Origin: Synechococcus sp. BO 8801
GTDB lineage: Bacteria; Cyanobacteriota; Cyanobacteriia; PCC-6307; Cyanobiaceae
Assembly (NCBI RefSeq): GCF_002252675.1
Contig: NZ_NQKY01000022.1
Location: 1-50,380, forward strand
Reading direction: 5' to 3'
Length of the DNA: 50,380 bases
Shown here: piece after piece, positions 1 to 9,348 of the stretch
Position numbering within the stretch: position 1 is the first letter of the stretch
Layout of the letters: every line of letters starts with the position of its first letter
Made by a program: the position numbers and the translations under genes
Notes under the pieces: model-generated
What the model saw: only the letters and a program-made list of their open reading frames with translations
Told to the model about the DNA's origin: nothing
Database searches by the model: none

Positions 1-94
1 ACCCCACGAAAACGAAGCGGTCGCGCTTGAGCCAGTCGTCGAGGACGTCGAACCATCCACGCGTGGCCGGTGCACGCCCTAGGGCGATCGTCAT
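1..94 (-). CDS. psbD: Photosystem II D2 protein, N-terminal fragment
   Basis: The reverse strand from 94 reads [20 protein letters not shown] followed by [11 protein letters not shown]. This is the highly conserved N-terminus of PsbD, the D2 reaction-centre protein of photosystem II, which binds P680, pheophytin, QB-side ligands and the non-haem iron together with D1. Only 31 residues lie inside the window and the rest runs off the left edge. The ATG at 94-92 has no purine-rich Shine-Dalgarno sequence in front of it; the preceding bases are CACCTCCC. psbD is normally followed by psbC in cyanobacteria, but that part is outside the window. The gene diverges from the UPF0367-type gene at 276. 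Confidence 0.95.
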   Translation of the reverse strand, partial: MTIALGRAPATRGWFDVLDDWLKRDRFVFVG

Positions 95-275
95 GGGAGG
101 TGCTTCACGAAGCGTTACAAGCCGATCGTAAGAGAAGAGCCCCTTTCTGTGCGGCCAAGGGGGCCGTTGCCATCAGGGAATGAGTACAAGTACCCACCTC
201 TCCCGGACGGCCGGCGATTCGCCAGAGTGGCCTGGCTCGCCCTCTCCACCGTCCCGGCCCCCAGCCCCCTCCACC
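95..275. promoter_or_regulatory. Divergent intergenic region, psbD / UPF0367 gene
   Basis: These 181 bp separate two divergently transcribed genes and must hold the psbD promoter and 5' leader unless those lie further upstream. I see no clear paired HLR1 element. A single half-site-like GTTACAA is present at 114-120, so the promoter cannot be placed with confidence. Confidence 0.4.
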
Positions 276-539
276 ATGTACGTCGTCGAGATCTCCCTCC
301 GGCTCAGCCCCATGCCCGTTGCCGTCCAGCGCAAGGAACTGGACGGCGCCCAGGCCCTGTACGGGGACGTGCGTCAGGCGCTCGAGAGCGGGCACCCCAA
401 GGTGCTCGAGCTCACTTGCGAGAAGGACGAGCAGAAGCGCGTCAGTCTGCTGAGCGGCGAGATCGTCGCCGTGCAGATTTATGAGAAGTCGTCGGTCGCC
501 GGCGGTGGCAAGCGTCCCGGCTTCAACTTCGAGCCTTGA
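276..539 (+). CDS. UPF0367-like conserved cyanobacterial small protein
   Basis: An 87-residue protein beginning [20 protein letters not shown] and ending [16 protein letters not shown]. It resembles the UPF0367 family of small cyanobacterial proteins of about 88 residues, whose function is unknown. I chose the ATG at 276 because family members start MYV; an in-frame ATG at 180 would add 32 low-complexity Ser/Pro-rich residues. No signal peptide or membrane segment is visible. The stop codon (537-539) overlaps the TTG start of the downstream ABC ATPase, so the two are probably co-translated. The family assignment comes from memory of the family's conserved ends, not from a search. Confidence 0.8.
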   Translation: MYVVEISLRLSPMPVAVQRKELDGAQALYGDVRQALESGHPKVLELTCEKDEQKRVSLLSGEIVAVQIYEKSSVAGGGKRPGFNFEP

Positions 540-1246
540 GCGCATCGGCGACCTCCGGGGCGGTCGAGCCCCCCCTGGAGATCGAGGGACTCCGCTTCGG
601 CTGGGGCGAAGGCGTTCCGGCCCTGCAGGACTGCCGGCTGCGGATTCCGGGGCCGGGCCTGTGGATGCTCGTCGGCAGCAACGGCAGCGGCAAGAGCACC
701 CTGCTGCGCCTGGTCGCCGGCCTGCTCACGCCGACGGCCGGCCGTATCACCTGCCAGGGCCGACCGGCCCTGGTGTTCCAGAACCCCGACCACCAGCTGC
801 TGCTGCCCAGTTGCGGCAGCGACCTGCAGCTGGCCCTCCCCGAGGGACTCGACGACGCGGCCCGTGCCGGGCGGGTGGCGTCGGCCCTGGCCCAGGTGGG
901 GCTGGAGGGCCTGCAGCAGCGCCCCATCCACACCCTGAGCGGCGGCCAGAAGCAGCGGCTGGCGATCGCCGGGGCCCTGGCCAGCGCCGCGACACTGCTG
1001 CTCCTGGATGAACCCACCGCCCTGCTGGATCCGGACAGTCAGAAGGAGGTGCTGGAGCTGATCCATCGGCTCTGCCACCGCAGCCCATCCCCCCTCACCG
1101 CGCTGTGGATCACCCACCGTCTCGAGGAACTGGAGTGCTGTGACGGGGCCGCCCGCATGGAAGCCGGTGCGGTCGGCCCCTGGCAGAGCGGCGAAAGCCT
1201 GCGCCGCTCCCTGGCCCCCTTGCCCGCCGGCGGGGCCGAAAGGTAA
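536..1246 (+). CDS. ABC transporter ATP-binding protein (CbiO/ECF-like)
   Basis: A 236-residue ATPase with Walker [10 protein letters not shown] near residue 47, a Q-loop ([10 protein letters not shown]), signature [13 protein letters not shown], Walker [13 protein letters not shown] and an H-loop (ITHRLEEL). The QNPDxQ form of the Q-loop region is typical of CbiO/EcfA-type ATPases of cation and vitamin importers, but no membrane or substrate-binding partner is encoded nearby, so the substrate is unknown. The start is a TTG at 536 that overlaps the TGA of the upstream gene (TTGA). The signature Ser-Gly-Gly-Gln and all catalytic motifs are intact. The tRNA-Asn gene begins 30 bp after the stop. 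Confidence 0.9.
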   Translation: MSASATSGAVEPPLEIEGLRFGWGEGVPALQDCRLRIPGPGLWMLVGSNGSGKSTLLRLVAGLLTPTAGRITCQGRPALVFQNPDHQLLLPSCGSDLQLALPEGLDDAARAGRVASALAQVGLEGLQQRPIHTLSGGQKQRLAIAGALASAATLLLLDEPTALLDPDSQKEVLELIHRLCHRSPSPLTALWITHRLEELECCDGAARMEAGAVGPWQSGESLRRSLAPLPAGGAER

Positions 1247-1276
1247 GGTCTTCGGATCCCGGTCCGCCGGGTGTCT

Positions 1277-1348
1277 TCCTCGGTAGCTCAGTGGTAGAGC
1301 GGTCGGCTGTTAACCGATTGGTCGCAGGTTCGAATCCCGCCCGGGGAG
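1277..1348 (+). tRNA. trnN: tRNA-Asn (anticodon GUU)
   Basis: A 72-nt cloverleaf: acceptor TCCTCGG (1277-1283) pairs with CCGGGGA (1341-1347, one T-G wobble), discriminator G1348, D arm GCTC/GAGC, anticodon stem GTCGG/CCGAT and loop CTGTTAA giving anticodon GTT, then T arm GCAGG-TTCGAAT-CCCGC. The T stem carries an A-C mismatch at its middle pair. The 3' CCA is not encoded, as is usual in cyanobacteria; the cca gene for its addition lies at 14969 in this window. Confidence 0.95.
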
Positions 1349-1432
1349 TTTCTCCTTCCGCCCGTTGCCGGGCCCCATCACTCCGGTAACGGCCGGTGGC
1401 AGTGGTCGGCTGAGCCGGATTCAGCCCCCGGC

Positions 1433-1446
1433 CAGGTGCGCACCTG
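1433..1446. promoter_or_regulatory. Perfect 14-bp palindrome upstream of rpaA
   Basis: CAGGTGCGCACCTG is fully self-complementary and lies 106-119 bp before the rpaA start codon. A dimeric regulator could bind such a site, but no known operator consensus was recognised, so the role is a guess. Confidence 0.35.
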
Positions 1447-1460
1447 CACCCTCATCCCTG

Positions 1461-1487
1461 CAGTGTCAACGCAAAACCGCGACACTG
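1461..1487. promoter_or_regulatory. Inverted repeat (possible hairpin) upstream of rpaA
   Basis: CAGTGTC at 1461-1467 is repeated inverted as GACACTG at 1481-1487 around a 13-nt A/C-rich spacer. It could form a 7-bp stem in the rpaA leader or act as an operator. There is no T-tract, so it is not a classical terminator for tRNA-Asn. Confidence 0.35.
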
Positions 1488-1551
1488 TCCTCTCCCGTCC
1501 CCGTGCTCCCTACCCAGGCACCCACGACGACTCGCCTCGCCTCGAACACCC

Positions 1552-2339
<788 letters not shown>

Positions 2340-2349
<10 letters not shown>

Positions 2350-2370
2350 AGGCAGCCCTCAGCCGCCACC
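2340..2370. terminator. Candidate bidirectional hairpin between rpaA and holB
   Basis: GGTGGC-CTGA (2340-2349) can pair with TCAG and GCCACC (2359-2370), with a 2-nt bulge and a 9-nt loop. It spans the rpaA stop codon in the 23-bp gap between convergent genes. There is no T-run on either strand, so terminator function is uncertain. Confidence 0.3.
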
Positions 2371-2372
2371 TC

Positions 2373-3350
2373 TCACCCGCCTAGATCCAGCAGGGCCACC
2401 TCCCAGGCCAGCCGCGGCTGCACGTAGGCCAGCAGGTGGCTGCGCAGCTGCTCGATGCGCCGCAGGGGTGCCGGTTCCTGGCGCCGCCGCCAGAGGTGCA
2501 GCTGCCACCAGTCGAGCAGCCAGAGCTGCTGCTCGCCATCGAGGGCCTCGCTGAGGTCGCGGGCCAGGCCCAGGGCCTCCATCGGCTCCCGGCCCAGGGC
2601 CAGCAACCGCTCCGCCAGTCCCTCGGGCAGGCCCTGCCAGACCCGCCGGTGGTGCAGCAGGGCGCCGGGAGATCCGGCGGCCAGCTCCAGCAGCTCGGGG
2701 GGATCGGCCACGGCCCGCTCCGGCGTCCCCTCAACCACCGGCAGTCGCCCCAGCACCTGGCGCACCAGGGCGGGGGACAGCCGCGCGAAGGGGATGGCCT
2801 GGCAGCGGGAGCGGATCGTGCTCAGCAGCCGGTCCGGCGTCGCCGTGAGCAGGATCAGCAGGCCGTGGCCCGGTTCCTCGAGGGTCTTGAGCAGGGCATT
2901 GGCGGCCGCTTCGGCCATCGCTTCGACCGTCTCCAGCACCACCAGGGAACGCTCCCCCTCCACCGGTCGGCGGGCCAGGAACCTGGTCACCTCCCGCACC
3001 TGCTCCAGGCGCAGCTGGGGGGGACTGCGGCGGCTGAGGCCCTGGGCCTCGGCCTCGGAAGCCTTCACCAGCCGGCCCTGGTGCAGGTAGGTGGGCTCGA
3101 CCCAGAGCAGATCGGGGTGGTTGCCCGCCGCCAGGCGTCGCCGCAGCGGCACCGAACCGGCTGTGCCACCGGCGAGCACCCCCTCGAGCAGGCGCAGGGC
3201 CGCCAGCCGCCGGCCCACCCCGTCGGGGCCGACGAACAGGTAGGCGGGCGCCAGCCGCCGCCGTTCGAGGGCGGCCGTGAGCAGGGCCACGGCCTGGGGC
3301 TGGCCCACCAGATCGGCGAACAGCTCGGCATCGGCGAGCAACTCAGCCAT
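2373..3350 (-). CDS. holB: DNA polymerase III delta' subunit
   Basis: A 325-residue AAA+-fold clamp-loader protein. It starts [20 protein letters not shown], has the clamp-loader phrases LAPAYLFVGPDGVGRR, LEQVREVTRFLARRPVEG, ANALLKTLEEPGHGLLILLT and the SRC motif STIRSRCQAIPF. The P-loop is degenerate: GPDGVGRR lacks the GK[ST], as in delta' subunits, which are stators that do not hydrolyse ATP. I also see no zinc-finger cysteines. The ATG at 3350 gives an 8-bp overlap with tmk; an in-frame start at 3371 would add seven residues. It is the last gene of the minus-strand run copper ATPase - tmk - holB, and tmk-holB adjacency is common in bacteria. Confidence 0.9.
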   Translation of the reverse strand: MAELLADAELFADLVGQPQAVALLTAALERRRLAPAYLFVGPDGVGRRLAALRLLEGVLAGGTAGSVPLRRRLAAGNHPDLLWVEPTYLHQGRLVKASEAEAQGLSRRSPPQLRLEQVREVTRFLARRPVEGERSLVVLETVEAMAEAAANALLKTLEEPGHGLLILLTATPDRLLSTIRSRCQAIPFARLSPALVRQVLGRLPVVEGTPERAVADPPELLELAAGSPGALLHHRRVWQGLPEGLAERLLALGREPMEALGLARDLSEALDGEQQLWLLDWWQLHLWRRRQEPAPLRRIEQLRSHLLAYVQPRLAWEVALLDLGG

Positions 3351-3996
3351 GGCCCCCTGCGCCGGCGGCACCCAGGTGTTCCGTGATCAGGGAGCGGCAG
3401 CGGCCCGTCACCTGCTCGATCGGCCCTCCGGCCGCAACGCGGTGCCAGCCCCTCTCGGCGGCCAGGCTGGCGAAGCCGTCGCTGACCCGCTGCAGGAAGG
3501 CCTCGCCCGCGGCCTCGATGCGGTCGGCGGGCCGGTCGCCGCGGCGCTGCAGGGACCCGGCCAGGGGGAGATCCAGCCAGAGGGTGAGATCGGGCTCCAG
3601 GCCGCCGGTGGCCATCACTTCGAGCTGCCGGATGGTGGCCAGGGGCAGGCCGCGGCCATAGCCCTGGTAGGCCGCGGTGGAGCCGCTGAAGCGGTCGCTC
3701 AGCACCCAGTCGCCGGCGGCCAGGGCCGGACGCAGGCACTCCTCGACGTGCTGGGCCCGGTCGGCGGCGTAGAGCATCAGCTCGCAGAGGCTGCAGGGGG
3801 CGGCCCCCTCCGGCGGCCGCAGCAGCAGGGCGCGCAGGGCCTGGCCCAGGGCCGTCCCGCCCGGCTCCCGCGTCACCACCAGCCGGGCGCCGGGCGCCAT
3901 CAGGCCGCTGAGCGGCAGCCAGGCACGCAGGGCCTCGATCTGGGTGGTCTTGCCGCAGCCGTCGATGCCCTCCAGCACCAGGAAGCGCCCGCTCAT
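3343..3996 (-). CDS. tmk: Thymidylate kinase
   Basis: A 217-residue kinase that phosphorylates dTMP to dTDP with ATP for DNA synthesis. The sequence shows Walker [16 protein letters not shown] near residues 5-19, a DRF motif ([19 protein letters not shown]) around 95-110 and the lid-region arginines ([12 protein letters not shown]). Length is normal for bacterial Tmk. It overlaps the end of the copper ATPase by 4 bp (ATGA) and the start of holB by 8 bp, so the three genes are very likely one translationally coupled operon. Confidence 0.95.
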   Translation of the reverse strand: MSGRFLVLEGIDGCGKTTQIEALRAWLPLSGLMAPGARLVVTREPGGTALGQALRALLLRPPEGAAPCSLCELMLYAADRAQHVEECLRPALAAGDWVLSDRFSGSTAAYQGYGRGLPLATIRQLEVMATGGLEPDLTLWLDLPLAGSLQRRGDRPADRIEAAGEAFLQRVSDGFASLAAERGWHRVAAGGPIEQVTGRCRSLITEHLGAAGAGGHG

Positions 3997-6404
3997 GGCG
4001 CGGAATCCCTTGGGAGACCCTGCAGGAGCAGGGCGTTGCCGACCACGGTGATCGAGCTGAAGGCCATCAGCAGGGCCGCCAGTTCGGGCGAGAGGCTCAG
4101 GCCGAAGCCCGGCAGGAGCGCACCGGCGGCGATCGGCAGCACGATCAGGTTGTAGCCGAAGGCCCAGGCCAGGTTCTGGCGGACCTTGGCCATGGTGCGC
4201 CGGGCGATCTCCAGAGCCCGGACGATGCCGTCGAGCCCCTCGCCCATCACCACCAGGGCCGCGCTCTCCTGGGCGATCTGGGTGCCCGTGCCGACGGCGA
4301 TGCCCAGGTCGGCGGCGGCGAGGGCAGGGGCATCGTTGATCCCGTCACCCACCATCGCCACGGCCCCCTGGCGATGGGCCAGCAGGAGCCGTTCCAGCTT
4401 CTGCTCGGGTCGCAGTTCCCAGGCCAGCTCCTCGGGCCGCAGGCCCAGCCGGTGGCCCAGACCCTCGACGCTGGCGCGCCGATCACCGCTGAGCAGGCCC
4501 AGCCGCAGCCCCAGCCGCCGCAGGCGGGTCACGGTGGCGGCGGCATCGGCCCGGGGCCGGTCTTCCACGGCCAGGAGTCCCAGCAGCCGCCCCTCGGCGG
4601 CCACCGCCAGCAGGGTGGCACCACCGGCCTCCAGGTCCTGCTGCAGGGCCGTACCAGCGGGCTCCGCCATCACCCCCTGGCGGGCCAGCCAGTCCAGCCG
4701 GCCCACCCGCACCAGGCCGGTGCCCTCCACCAGCCCCTGCACCCCTTCGCCGGGGAGGGCCTGGGCCTCGCTGACGCTCAGGTGGGGAAGCCCCCGGCAC
4801 TGGGCCTCCTGAAGCACGGCGTGGGCCAGGGGATGGCGGCTGTGCTGCTCGAGGCTCGCCGCCAGCTGCACCAGCCGGGCGGCCTCAGCCGCCTCCGCCG
4901 GGCTGCCCGGGGCCGCCCCCACGACCCGGACGGCCGTCACCAGGGGACGGCCGATGGTGAGGGTGCCGGTCTTGTCGAACAGCACCGCCTCCAGCCGGGA
5001 GGCGGTCTCGATCGCATCGCCGCCCCGGAACAGCAGGCCGGAACGGGCCGCCAGCCCGGAGCCCACGGTGATCGCCGTCGGCGTGGCCAGGCCAAGGGCG
5101 CAGGGGCAGGCCACCACCAGCACCGCGATGGCCAGCTGCAGCCCCAGGCTGAAGGGGGTGCCGGTCCCCACGACCCCGTGAGCCAGAGCTCCATGCCCAT
5201 GGGCCCCGTGGCCAACGGCCGCGCCCATGGTGAGAACCTCGGGCCAGTGCCGGCATCCCCACAGCCACCAGAACAGCAGGGTGGCCAGCGCCAGCAGCAG
5301 CACCACGACGGTGAAGCGGCCGGCGACCCTGTCGGCCAGGCCCTGGATCGGCGCCTTGCGGGCCTGGGCCCGCTCCACCAGGCGCACGATGCGGGCGATG
5401 GCGCTGTCGGCACCACGGCGGCGCACCTCCAGCACCAGGGAACACTCGAGGTTGAGCAGGCCGGCGGCCAGCTCGCTGCCCGGCTCGACGGACTGGGGCA
5501 GGGGCTCGCCGGTGAGGCTGGAGGCATCGACGCGCGAGCAGCCCTCCAGCACCACCCCATCCACCGGCACCCGGTCGCCCGGCAGCAGCCGCAGCCGGTC
5601 CCCCGGCCGCAGCCCGCCCACCCGGACCTGGCGGGGGGGGCCGTCGCCCAGGAGCAGCAGGGCATGGTCGGGCTGGAGGGCGCCCAGCTCCTCGATGGCC
5701 CGGCCGGTGCGGTAGCGGGCGCGCTCCTCCAGGAAACGGCCGGTGAGGACGAAGCCGAGCAGCATCACCGGCTCGTTGAAGTAGCAGGGCCAGCCGCTGG
5801 CCGGCCACAGCCAGCCCACCAGGCTGGAGAGGTAGGCGCTGGCCACCCCCAGTCCCACCAGGGTGTCCATGCCGGGCACCCCGGCCAGGGCCGAGCGGAC
5901 GCCGCGGACCAGGATCGGCCGGCCGGGGAAGGCCAGGGCCAGGGTGGCCACCAGGGCATGGAACCAGGGGCTGCCCAGCAGCGGCCAGGGACCGCTCCAG
6001 GCCAGCAGACCGGCGTCGGCCAGGTGCCCCAGGCCGGAGACAAGCAGCAGCAGCAGGGCCACCAGCAGCTGGCGCCAGTGGCGCCACCACTGCTCGGCCT
6101 GGCGCCGCTCCCGCTGGCTGGCGGGCTCCGGCTCCTGGGGGCGCAGCCGGGCCTGGAAGCCCAGGCCCTCGAGGCTGCCCAGCAGGGCGGGCAGCGGATC
6201 CACGCCGTCCCCATCGGGACCGTCAGAGCGGGGCTCCAGGTCGACCCAGGCCGTGCGGGTCAGCAGGTTGACGCTCGCCTGGCGCACCCCTTCGGTCTGG
6301 AGGAGGCGCTGCTCCACGGCGCGGACGCAGCCGCCGCATTTCATGCCCTCCACATCGAGGAGCAACGGCTCGCGGGAGCTGCTGGCGGGGGGGGTGGCGC
6401 TCAA
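3993..6404 (-). CDS. Copper-exporting P1B-type ATPase (PacS/CtaA-like)
   Basis: An 803-residue heavy-metal ATPase. An N-terminal HMA domain carries C23-x2-C26 (GMKCGGC). The core has the TGE motif (SLTGEPLP), the ion-channel motif [10 protein letters not shown] in TM6, phosphorylation motif DKTGTLT, the HP motif (RHPLAHAV) and [11 protein letters not shown]. In the last two helices, YN-x4-P (YNLIVLP) and M-x2-SS (MAFSS) fit the P1B-1 Cu(I) class. A His-rich stretch [13 protein letters not shown] sits in the loop just before TM6. Cyanobacteria use such pumps (CtaA, PacS) to deliver copper to plastocyanin or to remove it; which one this is cannot be decided here. It diverges from ycf3. Confidence 0.93.
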   Translation of the reverse strand: MSATPPASSSREPLLLDVEGMKCGGCVRAVEQRLLQTEGVRQASVNLLTRTAWVDLEPRSDGPDGDGVDPLPALLGSLEGLGFQARLRPQEPEPASQRERRQAEQWWRHWRQLLVALLLLLVSGLGHLADAGLLAWSGPWPLLGSPWFHALVATLALAFPGRPILVRGVRSALAGVPGMDTLVGLGVASAYLSSLVGWLWPASGWPCYFNEPVMLLGFVLTGRFLEERARYRTGRAIEELGALQPDHALLLLGDGPPRQVRVGGLRPGDRLRLLPGDRVPVDGVVLEGCSRVDASSLTGEPLPQSVEPGSELAAGLLNLECSLVLEVRRRGADSAIARIVRLVERAQARKAPIQGLADRVAGRFTVVVLLLALATLLFWWLWGCRHWPEVLTMGAAVGHGAHGHGALAHGVVGTGTPFSLGLQLAIAVLVVACPCALGLATPTAITVGSGLAARSGLLFRGGDAIETASRLEAVLFDKTGTLTIGRPLVTAVRVVGAAPGSPAEAAEAARLVQLAASLEQHSRHPLAHAVLQEAQCRGLPHLSVSEAQALPGEGVQGLVEGTGLVRVGRLDWLARQGVMAEPAGTALQQDLEAGGATLLAVAAEGRLLGLLAVEDRPRADAAATVTRLRRLGLRLGLLSGDRRASVEGLGHRLGLRPEELAWELRPEQKLERLLLAHRQGAVAMVGDGINDAPALAAADLGIAVGTGTQIAQESAALVVMGEGLDGIVRALEIARRTMAKVRQNLAWAFGYNLIVLPIAAGALLPGFGLSLSPELAALLMAFSSITVVGNALLLQGLPRDSAP

Positions 6405-6449
6405 GCGGGGGGTGCCGGTGCTGGGTGCCGGAGCGGGGGGCCGGGCCCC

Positions 6450-6457
6450 AGGCTAGG
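6450..6457 (-). promoter_or_regulatory. Candidate -10 box of the copper ATPase operon
   Basis: CCTAGCCT on the minus strand, 45 nt before the ATPase start codon. It fits the CCTAnnnT pattern seen upstream of several genes in this window. No clear -35 element is visible. Confidence 0.3.
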
Positions 6458-6521
6458 GAGCCGCCACGCCGTTGCCCCGGCCGCCCAAGGCAGGATGGGT
6501 GGAAGATCCGGACCTGGACCC

Positions 6522-7043
6522 TTGCCCCGCTCGCAGCGCAACGACAACTTCATCGACAAGAGCTTCACGGTCATGGCCGACCTGATCGTCAAGCTGCTGC
6601 CGATCGATCCCAAGGCGAAGGAGGCCTACGTCTATTACCGCGACGGCCTGTCGGCCCAGAACGACGGCGACTACGCCGAGGCGCTGGAGAACTACGAGGA
6701 GGCCCTGAAGCTCGAGGAGAACAGCATTGACCGGGGAGAGATCCTCAAGAACATGGCGATCATCTTCATGAGCAACGGCGAGGAGGAGAAGGCCCTCGAC
6801 TTCTATCGCCAGTCCCTGGACGCCAACGGCAACTCCCCCTCCTGCCTCAAGAACATGGGCCTGATCTACGAGAAGTGGGGGCGGCTGGCGGAGGAGACCG
6901 GCGACCAGGACGCGGCCGACCGCTGGTTCGACGAGGCCGCCGCCTACTGGACCAAGGCGGTGCGCCTCTACCCGGGCGGCTACCTGGACATCGAGAACTG
7001 GCTCAAGTCCTCCGGCCGCAGCAACGTCGACGTCTACTTCTGA
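6522..7043 (+). CDS. ycf3: Photosystem I assembly protein Ycf3
   Basis: From a TTG at 6522 the product is 173 residues, [20 protein letters not shown] to GRSNVDVYF, the exact form and usual length of cyanobacterial and plastid Ycf3. Three TPR-like helices pairs cover about 35-150 ([55 protein letters not shown]). The protein acts at the thylakoid membrane as a chaperone for PSI subunit assembly. An in-frame ATG at 6495 would add nine non-conserved residues; I prefer TTG because the family begins MPRSQRND. It diverges from the copper ATPase, with 117 bp between the starts, and is convergent with radA. Confidence 0.95.
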   Translation: MPRSQRNDNFIDKSFTVMADLIVKLLPIDPKAKEAYVYYRDGLSAQNDGDYAEALENYEEALKLEENSIDRGEILKNMAIIFMSNGEEEKALDFYRQSLDANGNSPSCLKNMGLIYEKWGRLAEETGDQDAADRWFDEAAAYWTKAVRLYPGGYLDIENWLKSSGRSNVDVYF

Positions 7044-7073
7044 GCCGCGCTCCCTGGGCCGCACTCACGCGGC
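7044..7073. terminator. Candidate hairpin between ycf3 and radA
   Basis: GCCGCG at 7044-7049 pairs with CGCGGC at 7068-7073 across an 18-nt loop, covering the gap between the convergent ycf3 and radA genes. There is no T-tract. Weak candidate. Confidence 0.2.
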
Positions 7074-8498
7074 GGGGTTGACCCCCAGGCCGGCCACTAG
7101 GGCCTCGGCCACCGTGGCCGCCTCCAGCAGCTGCAGGCCCAGGCCGGCCGCCACCGGCCCGAGGGCGCTGCCGCGGGGCACCACCGCCCGGGCGAACCCC
7201 AGCCGGGCCGCCTCCTGCAGGCGCAGCTCCAGCTGGCCCACGGGCCGCAGCTGCCCCCCCAGGCCCAGTTCCCCCAGCAGCACCGTGCCCGCCGGCAGGG
7301 TGAGGTCGCGGTAGCTGGCCACCACGGCGGCCGCCACCCCCAGGTCCGCCGCCGGCTCCTCCACCTCCAGGCCGCCGGCCACCGCCAGGTAGCAGTCGAA
7401 GCGGGACAGGGGCAGGCCCATGTGCTTCTCCAGCACCGCCAGGATCTGGTGCAGGCGGTTGGTGCCGATGCCGGTGGCGGTGCGCCGCGGGCTGGCATAG
7501 CTGGTGGGGCTGACCAGGGCCTGAACCTCCACCAGCAGCGGGCGGGTGCCCTCGCAGGCCACGATCGTGGCGGTGCCGGGGCTGGGGCCATCCCCGGCCA
7601 GGAACAGCTCGCTGGGGTTGCTCACCTCCACCAGCCCCGCCCCCCGCATCTCGAACACCCCCAGTTCATGGGTGGCGCCGAAGCGGTTCTTCGCCGCCCG
7701 CAGCAGCCGGTGGCTGGCGAAGCGATCCCCCTCGAAGGTGAGCACCGCATCCACCAGATGCTCGAGCACCTTGGGGCCCGCCAGCATCCCCTCCTTGGTG
7801 ACGTGCCCCACCAGCACCAGGGCGGTGTGCTGTCGCTTGGCGATGCGCTGGAGGGCGGCGGCACATTCCCGCACCTGGGACACCGACCCGGGGGCACTGC
7901 CCAGCTCGGCGTCGTGCAGGGCCTGGATGCTGTCGATGATCGCCACCTCGGGCCGCAGGGTCTCCAGCTCCTGCAGCACCAGCTCCAGGTCGGTCTCCGC
8001 CAGCAGGCGCAGGCCCTCGCTCTCGCCATCGCCCAGGCCGTCCTCGGCCAGGCGCCGCCAGCGCAGCTTCACCTGCTGGGCCGACTCCTCGGCGCTGACG
8101 TAGAGCACCACCGCCCGGGCGGCCATGGCCCGGGCGCTCTGCAGCAGCAGGGTGCTCTTGCCGATGCCCGGGTCGCCCCCCAGGAGCACCAGGGAACCGG
8201 GCACCAGGCCGCCCCCCAGCACCCGGTCCAGTTCGCCGTAGCCGCTGGCCAGACGCTGCAGGGGCCGGTCCCCCACCGCCTGGATCGGTTCGGAGCGGCG
8301 CGGCCGCCCCGGCGTCCCGGCCCCGTCAGCCCCCGGAGCGGCGGCGGCGGCCACCGGCCGGCGCCGCCGACTGTCGCCGCTCGGCTCGCTCTGCTCCACC
8401 AGGGTGTTCCAGCCGCCGCAGCCGGAGCAGCGGCCGAAGAACTGCCGCGTCCTGGCCCCACAGGCCTGGCAGACGAACGAGGAACCGGGACGGGCCAA
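7065..8498 (-). CDS. radA: DNA repair protein RadA
   Basis: A 477-residue RecA-like protein acting in recombination intermediate processing. An N-terminal C4 zinc finger uses C10, C13, C24 and C27 (FVCQACGARTRQFFGRCSGC). Walker A is GGDPGIGKSTLL, followed by the RadA signature KNRFGATHELGVFEM, and a C-terminal Lon-protease-like domain without catalytic role (LDCYLAVAGGLEVEEPAADL-type region). The start is a TTG at 8498, needed to keep the zinc finger close to the N-terminus. It is divergent from rpaB, with 103 bp between starts; radA next to rpaB is a common cyanobacterial arrangement. Confidence 0.95.
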   Translation of the reverse strand: MARPGSSFVCQACGARTRQFFGRCSGCGGWNTLVEQSEPSGDSRRRRPVAAAAAPGADGAGTPGRPRRSEPIQAVGDRPLQRLASGYGELDRVLGGGLVPGSLVLLGGDPGIGKSTLLLQSARAMAARAVVLYVSAEESAQQVKLRWRRLAEDGLGDGESEGLRLLAETDLELVLQELETLRPEVAIIDSIQALHDAELGSAPGSVSQVRECAAALQRIAKRQHTALVLVGHVTKEGMLAGPKVLEHLVDAVLTFEGDRFASHRLLRAAKNRFGATHELGVFEMRGAGLVEVSNPSELFLAGDGPSPGTATIVACEGTRPLLVEVQALVSPTSYASPRRTATGIGTNRLHQILAVLEKHMGLPLSRFDCYLAVAGGLEVEEPAADLGVAAAVVASYRDLTLPAGTVLLGELGLGGQLRPVGQLELRLQEAARLGFARAVVPRGSALGPVAAGLGLQLLEAATVAEALVAGLGVNPAA

Positions 8499-8601
8499 GG
8501 GGAGCGGGCGGTGTGTATGAAGAAAGGTGGCGTTCGGTGAATTCCCGACCTTCCGGCCGGTTCAGTGGGTCGGAACCGTGTTGCATTCTCCTCGCCGCGC
8601 A

Positions 8602-9348
8602 ATGACGGCCTCCCCCACCGCCAAGGAAACGATCCTCGTCGTCGATGACGAGGCCAGCATTCGCCGGATCCTCGAGACGCGCCTCTCGATGATCGGCTAT
8701 CAGGTGGTCACCGCCAGCGACGGCGAGGAGGCCATCGAGGCCTTCCACCGCGTCCTGCCGGACCTGGTGGTCCTCGACGTGATGATGCCCAAGCTCGACG
8801 GCTACGGCGTCTGCCAGGAGCTGCGCAAGGAATCGGACGTGCCGATCGTCATGCTCACCGCCCTCGGTGACGTGGCTGACCGCATCACCGGCCTTGAGCT
8901 CGGCGCCGACGACTACGTCGTCAAACCCTTCAGCCCCAAGGAGCTGGAGGCGCGCATCCGCTGCGTGCTGCGGCGGGTCGAGAAGGACCCGGGCGCCGGG
9001 ATCCCCAACTCCGGCGTGATCCAGGTGGGCGATCTCCGCATCGACACCAACAAGCGCCAGGTGTACCGGGGCGACGAGCGCATCCGCCTGACCGGCATGG
9101 AGTTCAGCCTGCTGGAGCTGCTGGTGAGCCGCTCCGGCGAGCCCTTCAGCCGCGGCGAGATCCTCAAGGAGGTGTGGGGCTACACGCCCGAGCGTCACGT
9201 GGACACCCGCGTGGTGGATGTCCACATCTCGCGGCTGCGCTCCAAACTGGAGGATGATCCGGCCAACCCCGAGCTGATCCTCACGGCGCGGGGCACCGGC
9301 TATCTGTTCCAGCGCATCGTTGAACCCGTTGCCACCGAAGGATCCTGA
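8602..9348 (+). CDS. rpaB: OmpR-family response regulator RpaB (Ycf27)
   Basis: A 248-residue response regulator with a receiver (about 10-125; phospho-acceptor D59 in VVLDVMMPKLDGYGVC, switch K108) and an OmpR winged helix (about 145-240; HVDTRVVDVHISRLRSKLED, RGTGYLFQ). The receiver text matches RpaB/Ycf27, the essential regulator that binds HLR1 sites and controls high-light and photosystem genes, normally paired with the kinase NblS (not in this window). I chose the ATG at 8602; a GTG at 8527 would add 25 unrelated residues. The last 29 bp overlap the start of plsX, suggesting coupled translation with the lipid operon. Confidence 0.94.
   Translation: MTASPTAKETILVVDDEASIRRILETRLSMIGYQVVTASDGEEAIEAFHRVLPDLVVLDVMMPKLDGYGVCQELRKESDVPIVMLTALGDVADRITGLELGADDYVVKPFSPKELEARIRCVLRRVEKDPGAGIPNSGVIQVGDLRIDTNKRQVYRGDERIRLTGMEFSLLELLVSRSGEPFSRGEILKEVWGYTPERHVDTRVVDVHISRLRSKLEDDPANPELILTARGTGYLFQRIVEPVATEGS

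Noticed and set aside
114-120. GTTACAA as an HLR1 (RpaB) site upstream of psbD
   Set aside because: Only one half-site is present, with no second half at the proper spacing, and it lies about 20-26 nt from the start codon inside the leader.
1349-1551. Small RNA gene or riboswitch between tRNA-Asn and rpaA
   Set aside because: The palindrome and inverted repeat are present but no known RNA family or terminator with a T-tract was recognised.
2436-3386. Long open frames on the strand opposite holB and other GC-rich genes
   Set aside because: They are Gln/Gly/Arg/Pro-rich, show no family motifs and lie fully antisense to well-recognised genes; such frames are expected at this GC content.
4374-6521. 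Long plus-strand frame joined in front of ycf3
   Set aside because: It is antisense to the copper ATPase and compositionally unlike a protein; Ycf3 itself starts at the TTG at 6522.
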